Positions 1 to 4,441 of a stretch of 5,555 bases of DNA are shown here, in pieces. Where the stretch lies: the NCBI GenBank assembly GCA_050014895.1, contig JBEKCL010000221.1, forward strand, positions 1 to 5,555, in the 5' to 3' direction. Under the pieces are notes generated by a model, which was not told the origin of the DNA, did not search any database, and was given only the letters and a program-made list of their open reading frames with translations. A program made the translations under genes and the position numbers. Positions within the stretch are counted from its first letter, which is position 1; every line of letters starts with the position of its first letter. Source of the DNA: JAFGLP01 sp050014895 (lineage in GTDB: Bacteria; Chloroflexota; Dehalococcoidia; GIF9; UBA5629).

Positions 1-1
1 T

Positions 2-61
2 CCGCTTAGCCAACTGCCTGATATCAATGAGATAATTGATGCAATCAAGCAAATGAAATGA
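2..61 (+). CDS. C-terminal end of an unidentified protein (partial, enters from the left)
   Basis: An open frame enters from the left edge and ends at a TGA at 59-61. The 19 visible residues finish with PDINEIIDAIKQMK, which has the look of an amphipathic C-terminal helix with alternating acidic, Ile and Lys residues. The other two plus frames also end early, so coding here rests only on composition and on the same orientation as the next gene, 67 nt downstream. The fragment is too short to assign a family. It could be a chance open frame. Confidence 0.45.
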   Translation, partial: PLSQLPDINEIIDAIKQMK

Positions 62-128
62 CGTAATTTATATCCCGTCGAGTGTAATATCAAAAAGTCC
101 CGGCAGGGCAAATATGAGGGGACGTGTT

Positions 129-1019
129 ATGAAAAAACTGATGGCTGTACTCTTAGTAATCGTAGCGCTTGCAGGGTGCGTTCAGGTGACGGCGCCGCCT
201 GTTACCGTGCCGTCAAGTAAAGCGCAACAGTCCGGTACATCAAGCCCATCGGCAGCAAATTCACTGACGCCCAATATAGTCAGCTTTGAAGCCATACCTT
301 CAACTATTCCAGCCGGCGATACATCCACCCTAAAATGGGTTACCATCGGCGCTGTTACAGTGAACATCAACCAGGGGATTGGACCGGTGGCATTGAACAG
401 CAACATACCGGTTACTCCCCTCGCAACGGTCACTTACACTTTGTCCGCCACCAATAGGTACGGGACCTCCACTGCAGAAGCGCAGGTAATAATCCAGGGC
501 ACCCGTCCTGCCAGCACGCCATCGTCTTTTAATCTGCCAGTTGTGGCAGTCCTGAAAGTGGAACCAGCCAATATTGTGCGAGAACAAACGGCAGTGCTGA
601 CATGGGAAGTGCAGAACTCTTTCGACATCGCTATAAGTCCGGGTTTGAGCATTATACCTGTGAAAGGGTCCAGGGAAGTGAGCCCGGCTTTTACTACCAC
701 TTACAAACTGACCGCAAACAATGAGCAGGGCTCCATACTTGCCACGACGACTCTTACCATCTCGGGTTCTAGACCAACCGAAGAGACTCCGGTAATAGCG
801 TTCTTTACAACTACCCCATACGTTATTAAAAAAGGAGAATCAGCCACGCTCTCCTGGAAGACAGCAGGAGGATCATCGGCATCCATCGATAAGGGGTTAG
901 GGATAGTAGACGGTACGGGAGCAACGCAGGTCACTCCTACGGAGACAACCACTTACATGCTCACGGTCACAAACCCACGCGGCGCTCAGTTCCAGACAGT
1001 AACGGTGAACGTAAAATAG
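129..1019 (+). CDS. Lipoprotein with three tandem Ig-like beta-sandwich repeats
   Basis: A 296-residue secreted protein, probably lipid-anchored on the outer face of the cytoplasmic membrane. The N-terminus MKKLMAVLLVIVALAGC is a classical type II signal peptide with lipobox LAGC; Cys17 would be the lipidated residue. A Ser/Thr/Pro-rich linker (about 18-48) leads to three repeats at about 49-124, 137-213 and 221-296. Each has a 'P..i..G....L.W' strand and ends with a 'TTTY.LT.TN..G' hairpin (VTYTLSATNRYG, TTTYKLTANNEQG, TTTYMLTVTNPRG). Repeats of this kind are structural or adhesive; no enzyme motif is seen. The ATG at 129 is preferred over an in-frame ATG at 114 because GAGGGG at 116-121 lies 7 nt upstream of it. 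Small inverted arms (97-101 and 119-123) could mask that site. The ligand and role are unknown. Confidence 0.9.
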   Translation: MKKLMAVLLVIVALAGCVQVTAPPVTVPSSKAQQSGTSSPSAANSLTPNIVSFEAIPSTIPAGDTSTLKWVTIGAVTVNINQGIGPVALNSNIPVTPLATVTYTLSATNRYGTSTAEAQVIIQGTRPASTPSSFNLPVVAVLKVEPANIVREQTAVLTWEVQNSFDIAISPGLSIIPVKGSREVSPAFTTTYKLTANNEQGSILATTTLTISGSRPTEETPVIAFFTTTPYVIKKGESATLSWKTAGGSSASIDKGLGIVDGTGATQVTPTETTTYMLTVTNPRGAQFQTVTVNVK

Positions 1020-1053
1020 TTGTTAAATCGTTAGCAGGATATGTCTTAAAAGA

Positions 1054-1096
1054 CCAGGAGATCACCGCGTCGTCCTGCGGGCTGCTCGTAATGACA
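1054..1096. repeat. Candidate dispersed palindromic (REP-like) intergenic repeat
   Basis: The 84-bp gap between two convergent genes holds a segment running from CCAGGAGATCACC to GCTGCTCGTAATGACAT. It strongly resembles the 'GAGATTGC..CGTC..CCTGCGG..CCTCGCAATGACA' type of short interspersed repeat that recurs between genes in many bacterial genomes. That likeness is from memory and was not searched. It contains inverted arms CAGGA (1055-1059) and TCCTG (1073-1077). Read on the minus strand this weak hairpin is followed by GTCTTTT (1054-1048), so it might also help end the minus-strand operon, though a 5-bp stem with a 13-nt loop is poor for an intrinsic terminator. Confidence 0.5.
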
Positions 1097-1103
1097 TAGA
1101 TAG

Positions 1104-1754
1104 CTAAGTTTTGCCCAGTTCCCTGATGGCCTCAAACCCCTTGTTGGCATCGGCAAAGACATCCGCCCTATCGGCGCGGAATGCCCTGCGTCTCTGTCTT
1201 TCCCTCACCCAGTCATCGTAGTGGGCCAATCTGATGTAATGGACTTTGCCTTTAGCATCCGTTATTTTACGCCGTTCCAGTATGCCGCCCAGCTTAAGCA
1301 GTCCCTTCTCCATGGCCGAATCACGGCCGGGATCGCAATCCACCCACTTTCCCAGCCACACCTCGCAGTCCACATGGTCGCGTTCCTCGCCCAGTTCATT
1401 CATACGAGCAGTATTGGAAGACATCTTTCCCAGCCTGGACCATAGCGCCGTATCGGCCTTTATGCGATAGATCCGATACCTGGCAGGTATACCCACGGAA
1501 TGCAGGAGCGCCACCAGCAGATTGGTCTTGCCGGAGCACATGCCCCAGCCCTTCTTCAATGTTTCTGAAGCCTTTAAGTCCCAGTCTTCAAGCCCGTAAG
1601 GCATTTCCTTGACGAACCGGAAGATACTCTCGAATTTCTGTTGCCTGTTCCTGCAACCAGCCGCTAGTTCCTTTGCCTTCCGCTGGATGCCGGGCGACCG
1701 GTCAAAGTCGCACAGGCCACTGGGCTGCAGATACTTTTGGCGGTCGAATGGCAT
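1104..1754 (-). CDS. Transglutaminase-like (papain-fold) cytoplasmic protein
   Basis: A 216-residue protein with the transglutaminase-like core. GWGMCSGKTNLLVALLHSVGIPARY (residues 69-93) carries the catalytic-type Cys73 and the following helix and strand. DHVDCEVWLGKWVDCDP (126-142) supplies His127 and the acid, most likely Asp141 of the 'DP' motif, with Asp139 as alternative. All three triad positions are therefore present. The family includes amidases, peptidases and crosslinking enzymes, so the substrate cannot be inferred. There is no signal peptide or membrane span, which suggests cytosolic action. The C-terminus (about 183-216) is rich in Arg and Asp. The gene is last in the mtaB operon, starting 2 nt after the stop of the DUF167 gene, so it is probably expressed by translational coupling; no strong separate Shine-Dalgarno is visible. 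Confidence 0.85.
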   Translation of the reverse strand: MPFDRQKYLQPSGLCDFDRSPGIQRKAKELAAGCRNRQQKFESIFRFVKEMPYGLEDWDLKASETLKKGWGMCSGKTNLLVALLHSVGIPARYRIYRIKADTALWSRLGKMSSNTARMNELGEERDHVDCEVWLGKWVDCDPGRDSAMEKGLLKLGGILERRKITDAKGKVHYIRLAHYDDWVRERQRRRAFRADRADVFADANKGFEAIRELGKT

Positions 1755-1756
1755 AA

Positions 1757-1978
1757 TCAGCGAGCCCTGATATCAATGATTTTATTGCGGCCGGTCTGGC
1801 CGGAAACGATCTTGACAACCGATTTAGGCACCTTGAAATGCTTGGCAATCAGCTCGATCACCGCCTCGTTTGCTTTACCGTCCTGCGGCATTGCTTTGAC
1901 GCGCACGACGTAATCATCGCCTTGCTTTAATACTTCTTCCCGTATTGAGTGCGGCATGACCTTAACGTTTATCTTCAT
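1757..1978 (-). CDS. YggU / DUF167 (UPF0235) family protein
   Basis: A 73-residue protein matching the DUF167/YggU family over its whole length. Seen directly are the family core DGKANEAVIELIAKHF (residues 33-48) and VPKSVVKIVSGQTGRNK (50-66), followed by a final beta strand (IIDI). Members are small single-domain alpha/beta proteins found from bacteria to eukaryotes; structures are known but the biochemical role is not established. The ATG lies inside the end of mtaB (17-nt overlap). GGAG sits 8 nt before it, supporting this start. It forms the middle gene of a tight three-gene operon between a tRNA-modifying enzyme and a transglutaminase-like protein. Confidence 0.93.
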   Translation of the reverse strand: MKINVKVMPHSIREEVLKQGDDYVVRVKAMPQDGKANEAVIELIAKHFKVPKSVVKIVSGQTGRNKIIDIRAR

Positions 1979-3278
1979 CTAATTCACTCCATAATTCGCC
2001 GTTATTGCCCCTGGTCGAGCCCCGCATGGCCCGGTTTGCGATGGAATTGGCGGGGGCCGTCAACCTGGCACTTGAAATAGTGTTGGTTAAATCTATATTA
2101 CTTAGCGCATACACGCGCATATAGTTGTCGGTGAGACCCTGGACAACGCCTGAGCCGGGTTTCACTTCATTTTCCCACAGGACCGACCTTATTTGCCCGA
2201 TGGACCGCTCTGCAGATTCTTGGGCGCTGTGGGCGGCCAGGTCCAGCATAAGTACACTGCGTTCTTTTTTCACCTTCTCGCTCACTTTATCAGGCAATTC
2301 CGCAGCCAGCGTGCCGGGCCGTGACGAGTAAACAAATACATGCATAGCCGTGAAATACATGCGGGCGCAGAAATCATAGGTTTTCTGGAACTCTTCATCG
2401 GTTTCGCCGGGAAATCCAACGATGACATCTGTGGTTATCGAAGCATCCGTGACAAGTTCCCGAATCATCTTAACCGCATTTTCGTAACGGGCAGTATTAT
2501 AGCGCCTTTTCATTCGCTTTAACACGTTGTCGCTGCCGCTTTGCAGGGCAATGTGAAAATGCCTGACCAGCCTGGGGTCCTTCCAGAGACCGAGCAGGCT
2601 CTTCGTAATATGCTGCGGCTGGAGCGATGAAAGGTGCAGACGCTTTATGCCTGTTTCATCCAGAATGCGCCCGATCAGGTTCTCCAGTCCCGCGTCATCA
2701 TGATCATACGAACCGATCTCCGTGCCGGTGAGCACGACCTCTTTGTATCCATCTTTCACCCTCGCTGCAATTTCCTCAACTACCATATCCGCTTCCCTGC
2801 TGTAGACCTCACTCCTCAGCAAAGGCACAATACAATACGAACAAAAGTTGCGGCATCCGTCCTGTATTTTGATAAAACTCCGGGTACGTTCGGGCCGCTC
2901 TACTTTCCCGGCGGACTTCCGGCTTGCAACGGACGTAATCTCATCTTCGAGCATTTGCGGCAGCGATGCCTTTTCCAAATTTCCCACTACCATGTCTGCA
3001 CCATATTCTTTCAACGCTACGCCCGCCCATTCCGCATAGCAGCCCGTGACGACGATCAAAGCCTGCGGGTTTAGCTTGCGCAGCATACGCAACTGCTGTC
3101 TGGCCTTGCGGTCGGCGCCATGCGTCACACTGCACGTATTCAGGATAAACACATCTGCCTCATCGCCGGACGTGACAGTATACCCGGCGCAGGTAAATTC
3201 CCGCGACATTGCCTCTGCCTCGGCCTGGTTCAGCTTGCACCCAAGCGTGTGTATGGAAATAGTGGGCTTTTTATTCAT
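1962..3278 (-). CDS. mtaB: tRNA (N6-threonylcarbamoyladenosine(37)-C2)-methylthiotransferase MtaB
   Basis: A 438-residue radical-SAM methylthiotransferase, which converts t6A to ms2t6A at position 37 of ANN-decoding tRNAs. The N-terminal UPF0004 domain has its three cluster cysteines in HTLGCKLNQAEAE (Cys14), LNTCSVT (Cys49) and VTGCYAE (Cys80). The radical-SAM motif is DGCRNFCSYC (Cys142, Cys146, Cys149), and HIALQSGSDNVLKRMKR and VIVGFPGETDEEF are typical of the catalytic barrel. A TRAM-type tRNA-binding domain fills about 368-438 (GLTDNYMRVY). The KLNQAE signature and the length (Bacillus MtaB is about 450 aa) favour MtaB over MiaB or RimO. An upstream in-frame ATG at 3362 is rejected because a promoter lies between it and the ATG at 3278. 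The leader from the predicted transcript start is only about 10 nt, with no clear Shine-Dalgarno. The TRAM domain appears to contain an unusual segment near its end. Confidence 0.95.
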   Translation of the reverse strand: MNKKPTISIHTLGCKLNQAEAEAMSREFTCAGYTVTSGDEADVFILNTCSVTHGADRKARQQLRMLRKLNPQALIVVTGCYAEWAGVALKEYGADMVVGNLEKASLPQMLEDEITSVASRKSAGKVERPERTRSFIKIQDGCRNFCSYCIVPLLRSEVYSREADMVVEEIAARVKDGYKEVVLTGTEIGSYDHDDAGLENLIGRILDETGIKRLHLSSLQPQHITKSLLGLWKDPRLVRHFHIALQSGSDNVLKRMKRRYNTARYENAVKMIRELVTDASITTDVIVGFPGETDEEFQKTYDFCARMYFTAMHVFVYSSRPGTLAAELPDKVSEKVKKERSVLMLDLAAHSAQESAERSIGQIRSVLWENEVKPGSGVVQGLTDNYMRVYALSNIDLTNTISSARLTAPANSIANRAMRGSTRGNNGELWSELDEDKR

Positions 3279-3294
3279 CTTACGGCTCAGGAGA

Positions 3295-3323
3295 ATTATA
3301 TTAACACACGGGAAGAGGGTCAA
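3295..3323 (-). promoter_or_regulatory. Sigma-70-type promoter of the mtaB operon
   Basis: On the minus strand TTGACC (3323-3318) and TATAAT (3300-3295) are separated by exactly 17 nt: five of six and six of six matches to consensus at the optimal spacing. The predicted start of transcription is near 3288, about 10 nt before the mtaB ATG at 3278. It implies an almost leaderless mRNA and sets the N-terminus of MtaB. No operator-like repeat is obvious around it, so expression is probably constitutive. Confidence 0.75.
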
Positions 3324-3340
3324 AATATGGCTTTTAGTAA

Positions 3341-3454
3341 TTAGCAGCAGCGGATCATCCAAAAGTCGTAAGACTCATTGCTACCCCAAATCATACTCGC
3401 AACATCGTCAAAACCATACTTAAAGATGGCCTCTGTTTTGGGGCGTCCATGCAT
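3341..3454 (-). CDS. Small hypothetical protein, 37 aa
   Basis: A short ORF encoding 37 residues that begins MHGRPKTEAIFKYGFDDVA and ends DFWMIRCC. It has a well-placed ribosome-binding site, AGGAG 5 nt before the ATG. Composition is protein-like: a basic GRPK N-terminus, then a segment DDVASMIWGSN followed by ESYDFWMIR that loosely recalls a helix-turn-helix ('VA..lG.s..tv..Wi'). I do not recognise a family. It ends 18 nt before the -35 box of the mtaB promoter and so is a separate unit upstream of, not part of, that operon. It could be a real microprotein, a remnant of a larger gene, or a chance ORF; the ribosome-binding site and low codon oddity favour the first two. Confidence 0.5.
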   Translation of the reverse strand: MHGRPKTEAIFKYGFDDVASMIWGSNESYDFWMIRCC

Positions 3455-3513
3455 AATATCTCCTGCGGAAAACTGAGAGCTGTTGTATAAAAACAAAAAG
3501 GAGGTGCGAATTA

Positions 3514-3537
3514 ATGGGAAAGCCCGAGTATGGATAA
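3514..3537 (+). CDS. Possible 7-codon leader peptide (MGKPEYG) before the YtxG/YtxH operon
   Basis: AAGGAGGTG at 3498-3506 matches nine consecutive positions of the ideal Shine-Dalgarno and lies 7 nt before an ATG. That start opens a frame of only seven codons (MGKPEYG) ending with TAA at 3535-3537. A second ATG at 3530 overlaps it in another frame and runs 18 codons to a TAG at 3584-3586. Such a strong ribosome site with almost no ORF suggests a leader peptide, a ribosome stand-by site, or the stub of a decayed gene. A weak -10-like TATAAA (3486-3491) precedes it without a good -35. No attenuator hairpin is evident between it and the next gene. Confidence 0.3.
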   Translation: MGKPEYG

Positions 3538-3616
3538 GGTTTATGCTGTTTTATCTGCCGAATGTACATTATTAAGCCTTAAATAGTCGTTTGCTTTGGT
3601 TAAGGAGGTAACTTTA

Positions 3617-3901
3617 GTGGAACTTTCTATGTGGAGGGACATCATCTTCATAGTGTGGGGACTGGTGGCTACTGCAGCAATGGTGTTCATAAGTGTCATA
3701 CTATTCCTGTTTTACCGTAAAACAGTTTCCCTTCTTGATTCAACGGACATGTTGATAGCCAGGGTCAGTGACATTGCGGACTATGTTAATGCTGAAGTAG
3801 TAGGGCCGGTCAGCAGGTTTGGCACAATGGTCCAGGGGATCATCCAGGGTATCAGTATATTCAGCAGTGTTTTTAAGAAAAAGGAGGAGAACGATGAATA
3901 G
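3617..3901 (+). CDS. YtxG-like (DUF948-type) small single-span membrane protein
   Basis: A 94-residue protein starting at GTG 3617, placed 8 nt after the strong Shine-Dalgarno AAGGAGG (3602-3608). A TTG further upstream would lack a ribosome site and is not used. Residues 9-32 (IIFIVWGLVATAAMVFISVI onward) form one hydrophobic membrane helix, followed by YRK on the cytoplasmic side and then a long helix-forming segment (about 36-85) with a lysine- and glutamate-rich tail. The arrangement matches DUF948/YtxG proteins, which are typically encoded next to YtxH, as here. The function of the family is unknown; some relatives in Firmicutes are stress-linked. The gene overlaps the next by 8 nt, so the two are translated together. 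The family assignment rests on topology and context more than on a signature motif. Confidence 0.8.
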   Translation: MELSMWRDIIFIVWGLVATAAMVFISVILFLFYRKTVSLLDSTDMLIARVSDIADYVNAEVVGPVSRFGTMVQGIIQGISIFSSVFKKKEENDE

Positions 3902-4103
3902 AGATTCAAGTACAGGATTTTTTTCAGGGTTGATAGTGGGAGCCGCAGTTGGTGCGGCAATCGCGCTACTATATGCGCCCCAGCCCGGGACCGAGACCAG
4001 GCGGCTAGTGAAAGAAAAGGCGCTGGAGGTCAAAGAAAAAGCTGCAAAGGCAGCCGACAAGATCAAAGAATCCGTCAGTTCTTTGGTCAAAGGAGAAGAC
4101 TAA
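3894..4103 (+). CDS. YtxH domain-containing membrane protein
   Basis: A 69-residue protein. The N-terminal glycine-zipper-like membrane helix (residues 8-28: GFFSGLIVGAAVGAAIALLY) runs into the family hallmark APQPGTETR (28-36), which matches the YtxH pattern 'G...G...G......l.AP..G.e.R'. The rest (37-69) is a lysine- and glutamate-rich amphipathic helix with KEKA-type repeats. YtxH proteins are small general-stress-associated membrane proteins in Firmicutes and related groups; no biochemical activity is established. The ATG follows AAGGAGG (3881-3887) by 6 nt and overlaps the stop of the preceding gene in ATGAATAG, so a longer upstream in-frame start is not credible. The operon is closed by the terminator about 65 nt downstream. 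Confidence 0.9.
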   Translation: MNRDSSTGFFSGLIVGAAVGAAIALLYAPQPGTETRRLVKEKALEVKEKAAKAADKIKESVSSLVKGED

Positions 4104-4169
4104 AAAAACGGCACGCTATAAATTTAACACCTTATTTTAGTTCATAAAACAATACAAGCCAGAATCCGT

Positions 4170-4220
4170 GGCCGGGCCTTGCAATGTGACTTCGTAAGGC
4201 CCGGCCTCATTTTAGTTTTG
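4170..4220 (+). terminator. Rho-independent terminator of the ytxG-ytxH operon
   Basis: Perfect 11-bp inverted arms GGCCGGGCCTT (4170-4180) and AAGGCCCGGCC (4196-4206) enclose a 15-nt loop, extendable inward by a G-U and a C-G pair. The stem is followed by a T-rich tail TCATTTTAGTTTT (4207-4219). The minus-strand side has no T run, so it acts only for rightward transcription. It isolates the ytxH operon from the glycyl radical enzyme gene. Confidence 0.88.
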
Positions 4221-4316
4221 CTACCACTGTGAAACCGTATCCTACGTACACCCAAGGTCACCAAAGTATAAGCAGCGGGGATTCCATCAGATTAAGGTGC
4301 ACGGCTAGTGCGATAA

Positions 4317-4331
4317 CGGTTGACAAAACCG
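4317..4331 (+). promoter_or_regulatory. Inverted repeat over the -35 box, possible operator
   Basis: Arms CGGTT (4317-4321) and AACCG (4327-4331) flank GACAA, so the dyad is centred on the -35 hexamer of the next promoter. A repressor bound here would block RNA polymerase. The arms are short enough to arise by chance, and no regulator gene is visible in the window. Confidence 0.35.
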
Positions 4332-4347
4332 GCCAATGACTTAAAAT
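4320..4347 (+). promoter_or_regulatory. Sigma-70-type promoter of the glycyl radical enzyme gene
   Basis: TTGACA (4320-4325, perfect) and TAAAAT (4342-4347, five of six) are separated by 16 nt. Transcription would start near 4354, giving a leader of about 87 nt before the ATG. It lies downstream of the ytxH terminator and so drives the enzyme gene independently. Confidence 0.68.
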
Positions 4348-4441
4348 TACACTGAGGCGTAAACGTCAGATATCCCGATAAACCCCCTGAACGTAATCCG
4401 ATAAGCCGCGTCGATGGATTTAAACATAGGAGGGTAAGACC

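Larger units (their letters stand above)
4104..4441 (+). other. Intergenic region of 338 bp between ytxH and the glycyl radical enzyme gene
   Basis: This stretch holds the ytxH terminator (4170-4220), then about 100 bp (4221-4316) where I see no ORF, repeat or RNA gene on either strand, then the promoter and inverted repeat of the next gene (4317-4347) and an untranslated leader of roughly 87 nt. The leader matches no riboswitch class I know; the only local structure is a weak hairpin around 4352-4369 (CTGA and TCAG arms). A small hairpin GCAC (4299-4302) with GTGC (4308-4311) lies just upstream of the promoter. Confidence 0.7.

Noticed and set aside
81..90. TAATAT as a -10 box for the lipoprotein gene
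   Set aside because: No -35-like sequence is found at proper spacing; the gene may be read from further upstream.
114..128. In-frame ATG at 114 as the lipoprotein start
   Set aside because: It has only a weak upstream ribosome site; the ATG at 129 has GAGGGG at 7-nt spacing and gives a standard MKK signal peptide.
182..952. Minus-strand ORFs opposite the lipoprotein gene
   Set aside because: They lie opposite a well-supported coding frame, show no motif and have no ribosome site.
1043..1054. GTCTT-AA-AAGAC hairpin after the lipoprotein gene as a terminator
   Set aside because: The loop would be too short, the stem is A/T-rich and there is no following T run on the plus strand.
2125..3135. 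Several plus-strand ORFs and one other-frame minus-strand ORF inside mtaB
   Set aside because: They lie wholly within a well-supported gene, lack ribosome sites and show no recognisable protein motif.
3279..3362. 28-residue N-terminal extension of MtaB
   Set aside because: It spans a consensus promoter, has no family similarity that I can see, and precedes the conserved 'ISIHTLGCKLNQ' start.
3486..3491. TATAAA as the -10 box of the ytxG promoter
   Set aside because: No acceptable -35 hexamer lies 16-18 nt upstream and there is no extended -10, so it is not annotated as a promoter.
4414..4437. Seven-codon ORF (MDLNIGG) just before the glycyl radical enzyme
   Set aside because: It has no ribosome site of its own and ends within the Shine-Dalgarno region of the next gene; best explained by chance.
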